From NCBI RefSeq assembly GCF_008831285.2, contig NC_045138.2, positions 30,413,934 to 30,477,933 on the forward strand: a stretch of DNA of 64,000 bases, written 5' to 3'. Positions 11,537 to 24,500 of this stretch are shown here, in pieces. The DNA comes from Nymphaea colorata. Taxonomy: Eukaryota > Streptophyta > Magnoliopsida > Nymphaeales > Nymphaeaceae. The stretch's first letter is position 1, and every line of letters starts with the position of its first letter. The notes beneath the pieces are model-generated. The model was not told where the DNA came from. It ran no database searches and saw only the letters and a list, made by a program, of their open reading frames with translations. The position numbers were made by a program, and so were the translations under genes.

Positions 11537-11824
11537 AGCTGCTGACACATATGGTCCCTTCGCTCCCTGAGGGACCAATCCCCTGCTTTCATTCTCAGAT
11601 CCAAATAGTCGCTCCAAGATTCAGATCCAGATTCAAACAAACATCATCCTGTCTTATCTTCTTGGCCATACCCCAATCATTCGGGCTGCGGAGGGCTAGA
11701 CTAGAAAGTTGCACCCATGACTCACCTCTTTCTCATTCTCTCTCTAGACAACATCTATATATATAAACAAGAGCATCCAGCCATGGCGGCTTGTAGAATT
11801 CTCTCTGTCTGAGTTGAGTTGAAA
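11537..11824 (+). promoter_or_regulatory. Promoter, TATA box and 5' leader with uORF of the second CslG-type gene
   Basis: A TATA element (TATATATATAAAC) lies at 11756-11768. The leader again has an upstream ATG (11783) opening a nine-codon uORF, MAACRILSV, ending at 11812; one residue differs from the first copy. From about 11712 onward the sequence is nearly identical to the first gene, while 11537-11711 differs from it by many substitutions and indels. Confidence 0.7.
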
Positions 11825-14800
11825 ATGGAGAAGCAACCAGGCCTCCCAACTCACACAGTGCAGGCAGTGCCACGGATTTGGTTCAATCGTTTCCATGCTG
11901 CAGTGTATAGCTGTGCACTCTTTGCCTTCTTCTATCACAGGCTTCTCTCCCTACTGCAAGCCACAACGCTGCTCTCCTTCACCTCCTTCCTCTTACTCAC
12001 CCTTGCCGACCTTGTCTTCTCCCTCATGTGGGTATTGTCCCAGGCCTTCCGCTGGACTCCGGTGCGACGGCGCGCCTTCCCGGACAACCTCCGGAACAAG
12101 CTCCCCGAGGCCGAGCTCCCGGCTCTCGACGTCTTCATATGCACCGCGGACCCCCTCAGGGAGCCGCCTATCGATGTCGCGAACACGGCCTTGTCGGCCA
12201 TGGCGTTCGACTATCCGGCCGATAAGATATCGGTTTACGTCTCCGACGACGGTGGGTCGAAGCTTACGCTCTTGGCTTTCATAGAGGCGGCGAGGTTCGC
12301 CAAGAAGTGGGTTCCCTTCTGCAAGGAGCATAAGATAAGGGAGAGGAACCCGCAGGCTTACTTCACTAGTGCCAGCAACGGAGGGTACATGGTCGAAGGG
12401 TGGAGGGAAATGAAGGTAGGTGCGAGTGTTGCTGTTATGTGTTTCTTCCTGAATCGTTATGCATGGTTGTTTGGTAGCGGAGCTCCGTCGACGGCCATGG
12501 CCTTCTGCAGTCGGCATCTGTCTGAATGGACAAAATTTCATTTCATAAGTTACCAATATGGCCTGCTGCTGTCATCTGCTCAACAGACCGCCACGTTAAT
12601 TTTCTACCCAGATCAGATCTACTGCTCTCTGTGAAATATTTTGGTTGTTTCTGTTTAGTGTTTCGAATCCAGGAATCTTTTGGTAATTTGGTTGTTTCTG
12701 TTTAATGTTTCAAATCTAAAAACTGATAATTGCTAGTTTTCTGGATTATGAAAGGATATGTATGAGGAGATGAAAGAGAGGGTGGAGAGTGCAGTGGAAA
12801 GAGGGGACGTCAACGAGGATCAAGTCATCCACGAGGAAAATCTTATGGCTTTTCAGAAGTGGACGCCTGGCTTTTCTCGTAGGAACCATCCAACAGTTAT
12901 AGAGGTTCTTTCCATCTCTCTCTCTCTCGCTCTTTTGCATGTTTGATGTCAATGTTGTGATTATATTTCACTTGGTATTTTTTCCTATACTTTATTTTGT
13001 GAAATAGTTGGGATTACGAGACTTAGTTCGATGCATAAAAGCCCTAACGCTTTTCCTCTGCCCTTATAATTCTGTTTTACTTTGAGTTTCAGAAGCTCAA
13101 GCTAAACTCAAAAAGTTTGAACTCGATCTATAAAATAAGTTCAACTCGACTATACAATTTCAGTTTGATCTCGAACTTGCTTAACTCATTTTTCTGTTTT
13201 TTTTTTCTTTGAACTCATTTAACTCGTCAAGTCATTTGCTCATTTAACTAATTCAATTATAATGAACCGGTTTTACGTATTGTAATTGACCCAACTTTAA
13301 ACAAGTTGAGTTTTTAAAACTCGAACTCGTCTCATTTAACATTTTGAGTATACATTTAAACTTGAGCTTAACTTATCGAGTTTTTTCGAGTGACTTTGAG
13401 TCAAGCCTCGACTCGTTGTACCGCCCTAAGAGCCACCCTACCATCCATCCACTCACCGAACCAATTGCACACACTTTTTGAGAGTGAGTTGAGTGCATCG
13501 TGATGTTTTGCAATATGTAGAAAAAAAAAGATTGGAAAGGTGGAGTTATTTGATGTTTTTTAAAAAATAAATATGTTTTTGAAAACTTTTAATTTTATCC
13601 TACCTCGAATTCCTATTTTTACTAAGAGTATTCTGATCATTACACCCTTATACACTAACTTTTTTGTAGCAGCCGGTGCATGTAGCCGACTTGGCTCCTG
13701 AAAAATATTTTTCATAGCATATTTAGTATGTAACTTTGTATAACTTATAAGCCATTGCACAAAAAACTTGAATTTTTACAAAGTATAAGTGCAACTCAAA
13801 ACATTGATTTCTCTCTCTAAGACATACATAGCGCGTCGTGAATACTAGAATTATTTAATCCATAATAAACACATGCTTTATGCAAAATCGTATAATGAAG
13901 GCCTAAGAAAAATGAATATCCTTTAAGGGATCCTACGCGTATTAATTTGATGCAATATTCTTCACGCAAAAGAAGCCGGGCACCGGAAAAGGTCAAATGC
14001 GGTGGGCTCCTAGATATGATATGATGATAATATAATATATTGTAAAACATGGGAATCGAGAAGCCGTGTCCATCAAAATATATGGGTCCCCAAGCAAGCC
14101 AATAAGTTGGGCCCATGTTTGAACCCAGCTTTTTTCGTAGGACGGCCATTGAATTCGATACCGGATTCAAAGTGAACAGTACAAAAGGATTAGGATTATG
14201 GACATGAAAGAACTTTGTTTATGAAAAATGACTGAGACTTACTCAATAAATAGGGATGCCAATATATCTCATTTGTACAAGGCATTCGATCGAATCATTC
14301 TGAAAAATCACAACTAAAAAATTGAATCGGATTTGAATGTAAGAAATGACATGTGATCATATTGGAAATCCAATTTGGAATCAAACCTTTATAATTGGAT
14401 TCAGATCGGATTTAGTTTAAATAAATATCATATATCCAATGTTGTTCTTACCTTTTGAACATTCACTGGATGCAGTTCAAAATTCGGATATGAATGTAAA
14501 AGTAAGATTTAGATTGTGAACAATTCTGAATTCTGATTTGGATGTGGCTTTTTTTCATTCGTGTTTGAATCAAAATTTGAATCTGAGTATGAAAATATTG
14601 GAAAAAACAGATATAGTTAAAGTATATCTTACTTGAATCCTATTCATCGACATCCATATCAACAAACAATTAACTGAACCCGCCATCTTCAAATTAAGGG
14701 GGTGTTTGAAGGACACCCCAAAACTCATTTTTTTAAGGTAAAAGATGACTTTGCTTTCAAACTAAACTTCGTTTCATGAGCGTTTGGATGACACGAAATA

Positions 14801-17734
14801 TGAGTCTTGCCAAAACTTGATTTTGGCAAAAACTATTTCTCTAAGGGAATGAACAACATGGGCATTTTCATAAACAATGTGTTTTGATTTTATTATTCAA
14901 ACATAAAAAATAGTTTTTCATTAAAAAAAAAAAGTTTTAAAAGACTAGTTTCCATAAGCCCATTTTTTTATTATATCATCTAAATACCACCTAAATGTTT
15001 GTGCCCAGATAGAAAGATGCATCTACAGCCTGGCCTCTTCCATGAGCGCTTGAATGAGAGGACCATATGGCCACTTTGAAGAAATGACCAAAATATCTTT
15101 CTGACAAGAACGCTAAGAAAAGACCGGGAAAAAAATCTACAAGGACAAAAGTTTGGAAGATAGTTCAAACAAGTTTTGGATGTAAAACATAATGTTGCCT
15201 CCAAAGAGGTGAATGAATAGTATGTTCGACCCCACTCTCACCGCCTTCTGTTGTTTCTCAGTGAACATTCAAATCAATCAGCTCATTTCCTTGCCAAGAT
15301 CTTTGTCTTGTCACTGTAAGTACATGATCATCGTCTTCTGCGATGCCTATCATTCATTCTTTATTGGACATTCATGATATGATGCCCATCCTTCCAGAGC
15401 CATCCTCCGTGGTTGGTTTCAAATCATTTGGAGGGGATGGACGTCATATGAGTGCGTAACTTGGCCTGCTTTGCATCGCAAACCGCATGCCTTATTGGGT
15501 AGCTTGATTTCGACCCTTTGGTACCAAAAAATGTCCGCACTGCATGTCACTGCAAGTATTCCAGTGATAAATTGCAAGTATTCCGGTGATAAATTTGTGA
15601 AATGAGGAAAAACCTTACTAGAGCTATTTTGAGTAACATAAGAACCGCTTAAGAAGTTACCATGGTGACTTCAAGTAAGGTTGGACATCGGAATCGTGTC
15701 AGGCCGGCCTGAGCTCCGTTTTGATGGCCGGACCCAGTGCCCAGCCTTAACTTTTAGTAGCTTACATCACATAACATGAACTAGCACTTGAAGTTCAAGT
15801 ATTAAGCTCTTAAGTCATATGAGCACTTCAGTAAGCCTACATAATTGTGCTGTCATACTTAGACCTGGACATTGGGTCTGGTACCCGATGGGTACGGGTA
15901 CCTGGTACCCAGTCATATCTTGCCAGGCTGGGTCAGCCCCAAGGGAGCTCAATTCGGCTCGATAACTTTTAAATATTAATTTTATTAATAATATATATTT
16001 TATTATTAAAAATAGATTTTATCTCAAAAATTATTTTATATTTTTTAAAAATATTTTTTTATTATAGCCGGACCAAGCCAGGCCAGACCGAAGCTCGTGT
16101 TTTGGGCATCGGCCCAAGCCCGGGCTCAAATTTAGGACATCGGGCTGGCTTGGCACGGCTCATATCATCATGAATCATATTGTTCATTCCATGGAAGTTT
16201 GAAAAATAGGTTTGACACATCTATTTGTTTCCCTTGTCGCCTGGCGTGAGCTTGAATGGGCAAAACTTTAGCTTTGTTAACGTCTATCAAGAAGAAATCA
16301 TGCTCAAGCCATGCCTTTTATAGTCCTACACATACGTAAGACGAATATTTGCCACTATCATTTGTGTAAATGATCTATTTCAAATCCTCATGTTGGGCAG
16401 GTGTTGTTAGCAGCAGGCAAGGATGCGGATGCCATGGGCCATGCCATGCCAAACCTTGTATATTTGTCCAGAGAAAAGAGCATCACTTCTCATCACCATT
16501 TCAAAGCTGGAGCCCTGAACACATTGGTAAGTGGAAAATTAAGGATGATGATGACGACGACCATGATGGTGTTAGTTTAGGCCATCTTGATGGTCATGAT
16601 GGAAACAGTGTTTACTCATCGATGATGATGATCGTTACATCATACCATGAGCCCGCTGTTCACACCATCAAACACTGCAGAAAACAGTAAATTAGTCCAC
16701 TTAAGTGAAACATGGGTAGATTCTTGCATGTGTGCAATCACACTGTACTTGGTCGTCTCTTGCTGAATTCTGAATCTCAAATTTAACAATAAACCATTTG
16801 ACATGAAGCTTCTGTTGTGTGAAGCTAAGGGTATCATCAGTGATGAGCAATGCTCCCATACTACTGAACCTAGACTGCGACATGTACTCGAATGATCCGG
16901 CGGCACCATACAGGGCTCTATGCTTCTTGCTGGATCCAGATTTGAGCACCACTTTGGCCTTTGTTCAGTTCCCACAGATATATCATGGGATCAACAAGAA
17001 TGACATCTACGGCAATGAGTATAAGCGCCCATTTCAGATCAACCCATTGGGTATGGATGGTTCAGGAGGCCCCAACTACATCGGCACCGGCTGTTTTTTC
17101 CAGCGTAGAGCTTTTGCAGGCAAGCCGGCATTGAAACCGCATTCAGAAATCATACTGGAGGGATCCTCCACCAACAATGGAGGAAGAGAGCCTATTTGGT
17201 CACAAAGAACTTTAGAAGCAGCTCATCGTGTTGCAGGCTGCAATTACGAGCAGGGGACTGAGTGGGGCTCCTCAGTAAGGACACATCTCTCTCTCTCTCT
17301 CTCTCTCTCTCTAAAAAACTACACGGTCAAGTTAAGATAATTTAACTTTTGAGGGGTGCTGTTGCAGATAGGGTTCAGGTATGGATCGTTGGTGGAGGAT
17401 TTTCACACGGGATACATGCTGCACTCTGAGGGGTGGCGGTCGGCATTTTACAATCCGCCGGAGCCGTCATTCCTAGCCGACTTTCCGATGACCCTCAACG
17501 ATGTGCTGTGCCAGTGCAAGAGGTGGACGGTGGGGCTGCTGGAAGTGTCCTTCTCCTGCTTTAGGTGCCCACTTACCTTTGGGCTCCGCCACTCTGCCTC
17601 TCTCATCGCCGCCATGTCCTACGCCCACTACTCCTTTTGGCCCCTGTGGTGCATACCTATCACCATTTATGCTCTCCTCCCCCAGTTCACTCTCCTCCTT
17701 GGTCTTCCCATCTTTCCTAAGGTTCTCTCTCTCC

Positions 17735-17803
<69 letters not shown>

Positions 17804-18413
17804 AAGTAGCTATTATTGCACAACTTGTGTGCAAATTCAAAACTAATGTGAACTGTCCTTGTAGGCAACTGATCCATGGATTTTCCTCTATGTATACCTC
17901 TTTCTTGCCTCCTACGGCCAAGACATGCTCGAGTACATCATGGAAGGCAGCACGTTGGCCAGGTGGTGGAATGAGCAGAGAATGTGGATGATCAAAGGGG
18001 TCTCCTCTTTCCTCTTTGGCTTTCTTGAGTTCTTACTGCAACAGATGGGCATATTCAGGTCAGGATTCAACATAACTAGCAAGGTTGCAGATGATCGGAC
18101 TGCTAAGAGGTACAGGCAAGGTGTCGTCGATTTCGGTGTCGCTTCGCAGATGTTCTTCAGCATCTCTGCTGCTGCCGTCATCAGTTTGGTGGCACTGGCA
18201 GTTGGTTCTGTTAGGGTATTGCTGCAGGGAGGTGGGGACGAGATGGCAGTCCAGTTGTTCATCTCTGGCTTTGTTGTGCTGAACTCTTGGCCTGTATTTG
18301 AGGCAATGGTGCTTAGGAGCGACAGTGGAAGGATGCCCAAGAGGATCACATTGTTCGCCGGCTTCGTGGGGTATGCTTTCTTCTTCATGGCAGAGCTTGC
18401 TAGGGGAAATTAG
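11825..18413 (+). CDS. Cellulose synthase-like protein, CslG-type (second tandem copy)
   Basis: Same six-exon plan as the first copy: 11825-12415, 12755-12904, 16401-16526, 16825-17274, 17368-17721, 17865-18413. Exon lengths match the first copy exactly, giving 739 residues. SDDGGS (140-145), DCD (306-308), VED (448-450) and QCKRW (488-492) are kept, so it should be an active membrane glycosyltransferase. Differences cluster in exon 3 (six of 42 residues, for example AAGKDADAMG against AADKDVDATG) and around the VED motif (VEDFHTG against VEDFYTG), which could shift substrate choice; that is inference. Intron 3 has grown to 3.5 kb through insertions, including a Tourist-like MITE. Intron 5 carries a 61-base TA run absent from the first copy. 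Confidence 0.9.
13080..13430. repeat. Degenerate repeat in intron 3 of the second CslG-type gene
   Basis: Rich in AACTCGA and GAGTTCAAC-type words in both orientations, a pattern common in plant repeats that end in ACTCGAGCTCG-like termini. The first gene has no equivalent at this position. Similar words occur at 29340-29460. Confidence 0.45.
14225..14680. repeat. Degenerate AT-rich dispersed repeat
   Basis: Contains repeated GGATTTGAAT and GGATTCAGATCGG-type words and an end reading CATCGACATCCAT. Sequences of the same character occur at 44165-44450 and 48400-48760. No coding capacity is visible. Confidence 0.4.
14698..14991. mobile_element. Tourist-like MITE (PIF/Harbinger type) in intron 3 of the second CslG-type gene
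   Basis: 294 bases with imperfect inverted ends (left GGGGGTGTTTGAAGGACACC; right end reading ATCATCTAAATACCACC), flanked by TAA at 14695-14697 and 14992-14994. A TAA/TTA target duplication is the hallmark of PIF/Harbinger elements. It is internally AT-rich with no open frame. The first Csl gene lacks this insertion at the matching place, so it probably arrived after the duplication. Confidence 0.65.
15860..16165. repeat. Dispersed repeat inside intron 3 of the second CslG-type gene
   Basis: GC-rich ends (GGGTACGGGTACCTGGTACC on the left, GGCCCAAGCCCGGGC on the right) enclose an AT-rich centre, as at 5180-5530. The two copies sit at different distances from exon 3, so they may be independent insertions. 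Confidence 0.5.
17740..17801. repeat. TA microsatellite in intron 5 of the second CslG-type gene
   Basis: About 30 TA dinucleotides lie 18 bases after the exon 5 donor. The matching intron of the first gene has only a short TATATATA tract. Confidence 0.95.
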
Positions 18414-18705
18414 TCCGTGTAAAAGAGAGAGAGAGACAGAGAGAACAAGAAAACCTCTATTTGTGAAGCGCACAGTTACAGCGGTTTTTTTCTCTAATGT
18501 TATGACGAATAAAGACATAAGGAGAGCTAGCTATGTATATATATATATTGTAGGTTTTCTCCATTGCAGTATTACAGTGAAAGCACAACAACAGCTGGGC
18601 TATTGACTAATCTCTCTCTCTCTCTCTTCTTATGATAATGTTTGCTTATATATAGCATTGATAACTTAATGGCTCAAAACTGGTTGCAAAGATCTTATAT
18701 TCCAA
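18414..18705 (+). other. 3' UTR of the second CslG-type gene
   Basis: AATAAA lies at 18508-18513. The segment matches the first copy's 3' UTR up to a shared end at CTTATATTCCAA; beyond it the two units diverge. Confidence 0.6.
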
Positions 18706-18807
18706 ATTAATGGAGCCCAAGTTGTTTTTATCAAATGTGTTCAGCACTTGAAAAGCTTAGGATGAGCTGATATCAAGTTCTTGTTATTTTTATACAAATA
18801 ATTTTTA

Positions 18808-19056
18808 ATGAACCAGGGAATATTGAATTGTTTATCACTAATTGATTTTTCGCATCTACCAGAAAAACCTGTTTATGGTCCACGTGATTCACAAGTAGAT
18901 CCTCTCAAGGAAACATGTGGATCACATGGACATTCTTATTTCAAGGATGAAACGCACTCGGAAAATAAAGAAGAAAAGTTTTCTCGGCTAACGAGTGGAA
19001 GCAATCGCTCCGTTTTGTGCGTCATGAGCATGAGTGATTATGGTCTTGCATCCTAA
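18808..19056 (+). pseudogene. Coding-like fragment of unknown family
   Basis: An 82-codon frame (a possible AG acceptor at 18816-18818) ends in TAA at 19054-19056. Its peptide is hydrophilic and mixed (for example VYGPRDSQVDPLKETCGSHG) and reads more like protein than the surrounding DNA. No family is recognised and no neighbouring exon was found, so it may be a relic carried by a transposon. Confidence 0.25.
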
Positions 19057-20850
19057 ATAACATCAGAATCCCCCGTCATCATCAAAAGTTCCTCTCAATG
19101 CAACTGCAGCACAATTTTGTAAAATTGAAATATTGGGTGCTATCAGTTAAGATATGAATTTCCATAGATCCAATTGTATATGGGACGTGAATATAGACAT
19201 GCGAATTCTGCTTAACGTTCAAAACTTCATGTATCATTTACAGTAACTGTTTACAGCAAGTGCAGAAGCATCTTAGAGCTATCATTTTGCATAGCTCATG
19301 CTACCTAGTGGTCCCTTGAATGTTCCGAACAAGCACAATTCAGATGCAAAAGTCATGGTTAAAATTGGAGCAGAAAGCTACAGGCAACTGATCTTCCTGC
19401 AAAATCCGTAAAGGAATGTTGATAAGCTAAAGCACTTTCTTAATTATACTGAATCAGCTGAGTTAATGGGACAAAAAGCCAGATGAATCTGAGGGAGGAT
19501 GTTGTGCAACTATAGTTTTGCAGATCAAGCAGCGCAGCTTAAGCACATTAGAAAAGAAAAGCAATTAGATTGAACCCCAATACCAAATTGGGGCCTGCTT
19601 CCATCATCGACGAGTAACAGCTTCTTCAGCTTCTGCTGTTCCTCTGAATATCCAATACTTACAGTTGCTAATTTCTGCCAAACCAAACTACAACGGAGCT
19701 GCTTGACAGTCATATTCAACAAGAAGTACCCGTTCAATGGCTCTCTAAGCCTCGAATTTTACAGTAAAATTTGACATGCTACTAGCAGAGAAAGGAAGCT
19801 CGAATTTGTAATGTACCCAAACATGGTACTCAGCACGAGAAAAAAAGCCCATATGTGGTGGTATTGACAGATGGGATACCAAGCACAGTGAATATTCGAT
19901 ATTCCACATGGTATAGAGTAACTTGAAAGCCTCACTTACTTTATGGTCTCGCAAGAGCAAAATAAAAGTTGTACGATCTACAATTGAAGCTGACTGTGGA
20001 ACCATGGCAGCTGGGATGGCAGTGGTATTGTAGGTTCCATATTATGTCACATGGATGTGGGTACTGGTGCGGTACAGGTACAGCGGTGTGGATTTGGCAG
20101 AGCAATGTATATAAATATATACCTTATATATATAACAATCCACAAAAGTTCTCAAAATTAAAGAAAGAGGAGAAAAATATAGAAGCTAGGTAAAAGGAAA
20201 ATAAAAAGATGGGAAAAATCAAAATTAAAGAAAAAATAAATTTGAAAAGATAAATTTTAAAATACAGCTATACCCAAGTACCCGTGTTGCCATAACCGCA
20301 TACAAACATGGATACTTGGCCATATCACATGTACCTGTGTGACATAGGTTCAATATCAAATTACAGCACTTCATAGGCAAGTTAAGCAATCAGAATTTAG
20401 TGCTGTAACTCTCTCCACAAGTCCGAAGCTATCATGAAAAGTGAAGCATGTAAAATTAGATAATTCGCATAAGCATATTCATCTATGGCAGACTTTAACA
20501 CTTTCAGTTCAAAATACTGGTATTTAAAAGGAAATCGGTCCATTTCATCTCACATAGTTTAGGCAGGAGTAGTAAGAACAAAAGTTGGTCTAGTGAAGAA
20601 TAGAACATAACCAACATCCATTGCTTGTTTTTTTTTTGTTTAATCTCTATTTAACATTACCGGTAGGTAATGTTAGTTTTTCTAGCTATCGATTTCTAGT
20701 ATGTATTTATACCATTGTCAAGAGTACAATTATTGGGCTTTCACCAATAAGTTTCTCTTGGTTATTAATCAGAAAGTTTGTTTTTCTAGGAAAATTTTTG
20801 GAAATAAAAAAGTTAAAAATATGCAAACAAAATTGTGGGTTATTTATAAA

Positions 20851-21130
20851 TTTCCTTACAAAAAATTTAAATAAAATTTCAGAATAGTTATAAAAAGATA
20901 TATTAAAAGTAATATCTGAAAAGTTCGTGATATTCTTGCGACAAATTTAAATAGACAATATTTTCAATGTATCATGATTCATTTCCATGCTTTCCTTACA
21001 AAAAATTTAAATAAAATTTCAGAATAGTTATAAAAAGATATATTAAAAGTAATATCTGAAAAGTTCGTGATATTCTTGCGACAAATTTAAATTGACAATA
21101 TTTTCAATATATCATGATTCATTTCCATGC
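20851..21130. repeat. 140-base tandem duplication
   Basis: Copies at 20851-20990 and 20991-21130, both starting TTTCCTTACAAAAAATTTAA, differ at about two positions. This is a recent duplication in the unit-B-specific segment. Confidence 0.9.
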
Positions 21131-21576
21131 TTTTCCTTTTTAAAATATAATACCGTAATATTTTGAAAATACTGCCAATATTTGTGACTGTGACTTGTAA
21201 TTTGTACAAACAATCCCTCACACAAGGCCTGGTTAAAACGGTCCACCTTCTATGCAGAAAACTGAAAAGTGAAACATGAAACAGCTATCTGCTAGAAGAC
21301 CAAGAAGAATTGGAGGATATAACTGCTTGATGAAAGCAATACGGTACAACAAGGCATAAAACTTAGCCATCTGAGTTGATTTCGTTAACAGACTTAATAA
21401 GCATCTGCTTTACATCAGCTTGATGTTTCCAAAAGAAAAGTACAGAAAGCATCTAGCTATTTCTACCTATACTTTGCAAGTTTCCGTAATGGAAATTGCG
21501 AACAGGAAAAATCAGCAAGAAAGATGGACCCAAACAACCTCACATTGCAGGAGGATCCCCTGAACAAAAGCAGCAG

Positions 21577-24500
21577 CTAGAGAGCATTATTCTGCAGCCT
21601 ATCATGGGGTCGAAAAGGAAAACGAGCAAACTGAATCCTCAAGACTGGTGAATCTGGCTTCTTATCATCAAACCTATATCCTGCCAGAGAGAAGCAACCA
21701 GAACTAAGCAGAAAATAGAAGGGGTCTCTTCCCAAAGAAGATGCAATTCACACCGTACCCATGTCTTTGAAAATTTATGACATGCAAATACCAAAAAAGG
21801 TTCACTGGTACAAATTATAAGGCTACCAACTGACACCAAGATATCACAACTTCCTGCTACAATGTCATAAAAAAACAGAAAAGGTTGCATATCAGAAGCC
21901 ACCATATTGGCCATCGTTAAAATAATCTGTTTTTTTTTTTTAAATTTGTTTCTAAATAAACTCATAAAACAGGCTGTAATGCCTCATAGAGCGGATACAA
22001 TGTAAATCGGGTCCATATCAGCCAAATAATGAAGGGGACTGTACATGTCCCACTGCATTACGGCACATCAGCGAAATGATATGCATTGGCCAATACAGGC
22101 TAATATACATCATTTTCTACAACTCTGGCCTGTCATAAGTTGGAGCTTTGAAACCAACACTGATGGCGCAAGAATACAATTTCACATATTAGACTTAGAA
22201 AACTATACAAAATGGTAGTTTTCTTTGGCACTCAAAGAAAGTAGGGTGACACCGTAACAGCAAGCAAATGGTGAAGGAGAAGATAAATTGATTGATACTG
22301 ATGTTCAGATTTAAGAAACAAATGAATGGTTCAGAGGCTTATGGAGAACCATAAATAAAGTGAACTTAAGATTTTCTAAATACTAAAATTCTCTTATACA
22401 TTTCAGTCCCCATAACTTGTCAACCTACATGCCTCATATACACTCCAAGGATTTGAGAGTCCTTACCTTCTATTAAATGCAGGCAAGTGGCATCTTAATT
22501 AGTCAACTCCCAAAAGCTTTCTTCAAAACCTCCTAACCTTTTAACAACCAAGTATCAGAGCATGTGGAAGATGCCCACAAATCTCTAACTTTTGGTAATG
22601 TTATAAGATCCCTTTTCCAATTTGTATGAACACCTAATACATTTAATGGGCTGAAAGAACAAGAAGATTCCTAACAAACACATCCATCACGAGGACTAAG
22701 TAGGTAGCCATCAATGTTGGCCTGAAAAGATGGAAAACCTTAACAAGAAAACTTATCCCTGCATAGAAACTGAACGAGCTTCCTGGATAATATCAGAGTT
22801 ACATTTCAAAGAGAATAGATGCTGGGAGAAATTTCTGCAGTAGTGACTAAGATTACTGATGTTTTGAAAATATCATGACACCATTAACATTTTGAAGCTA
22901 GTTGACAATATCAACAAAATATCAGGATATTTTAAAAATATCATGAGAAACAAAAATATCACAATAGCAGCACCCAGAGATACTCCCAAAATCTAGAAAA
23001 AGAACTTAGCACTGGGAGCAAATCTTAGCATTTAAAATTTAAGATTTTTAAACCCCACCTCCTGTCACCCAAGCGCCCTTTGAGTGCAAATCTCAACATT
23101 TATTAACACAGAATTGGAAAGAGATTTGACAGAGAAGGCACACCTCCTGCCAAGCCAGGGAAGAGAGCACCAGGTCAAAAAAAAAAACTTGCAAAAACAG
23201 TCGTAGCACTAGTGATCCAACTAGTTCTTCCTACTTGCTGAGATTGGAGTAGATCAAAATTTTGTCACCAGTGTGATGCATTTGGTTGGAGACATGTATC
23301 CACACAAACACAAGGAAAACAAGTTCCAAACATCCCTAAAACAAGCTTTCTTGGCATAAACCACCAGGCCATGAATTGTATCCTTACATCAATCAAATGC
23401 TTTGAAAGAGTCTAATAAAAGACATTAAAAAATGCCCTCAAATAGGATAACCAATTAAGAAAGCAAGAGGTGGACTATAGATGAAATAGCCGTCAATACA
23501 GATAGCGGCAAAGTACAGCATAAAATCATAGATTCATTTCCTTTCACTTCTCGGTTTATGTTTTTGCTATATAGCATTTCGTTTTGATATTATGAAATGG
23601 TGCATCTGCAGACACCTATACAGCATTACATACATATATGGTAGTACACACACATACATATACATATGTATGTGTTTGCATGTATATACGTATGTATATA
23701 AGTACATTGCACCAACACTAATTTTTTCCGAAACAGTGCACCCACATGCATCAGAGAGATTCGGAGTGTCTTACTATAGTTTAGAAGTTAGAACCTAGAA
23801 AATCAACATAATTGGGAAAAGTAGCAAACATCGAATCACTGAGTTGTAGTAGGACATACCTTGAAGAGCTTCCAAAGCAGTTGCTGCACATTTTTCATCC
23901 TTGAATTCCACAAAGCAAATAACAAAAGCTTTTTCACCCAACTGCAATCAAATTAACAAATGTGTCATAGGTGACAAAAGTAAGATATAAATAACTCAAC
24001 CAGGCACTGGTGATTAGTTGAAATTAGACTAGCAATAGCAGCTACAAAATATGAATGCTTGCAATCATGATAATGAAGAACATTCAGAGAAAACAATTAG
24101 TAGGTTTCTTTCTACAAAATACTAACCATTGGTGGAGAATTTACACCATACTGTCTATATGCATGAGCCTATATGTATATGTGCTGGGGGTATATACACC
24201 ATGGGTACAGAACCAGGTTGGGGGCTTTTGGAATCAACAATATTGCATAAGGATTGCGTTTGGAAAACCCCAACACAGTCACCAATATTCTTCTCAGCAA
24301 TTGGTTGCCAAGTTCTAACAGTTTTTCATGGCAAAACATTGGGAAGATCATGGAAATTTTAAACTTGATGAATATAAGAACCAAAAATGGTTATTATTTA
24401 TTAATTTTTTCTTGCAAAACATCATGAAACAAGTGCAAAAGCCTTCTGGATACTTGAGAGAAACAAAATCAGAAAAGGAATCACATGCTTAAAAGTACGA

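Larger units (their letters stand above)
18706..21304. other. Unit-B-specific segment between the second CslG-type gene and the RRM gene
   Basis: In unit A the Csl 3' UTR is followed at once by RRM-tail sequence. In unit B about 2.6 kb intervenes, either inserted here or deleted from unit A. It includes the coding-like fragment at 18808-19056, the 140-base tandem duplication, and GATATTTT/AATATC-rich sequence also seen near 22870-22960 and 24540-24690. Confidence 0.55.

Noticed and set aside
17473-17921. Minus-strand frames containing long Tyr-Ile runs
   Set aside because: They are produced by translating the TA microsatellite in intron 5 and by antisense of exon 5. Similar runs at 42750-43070, 43934-44119 and 47477-47761 are rejected for the same reason.
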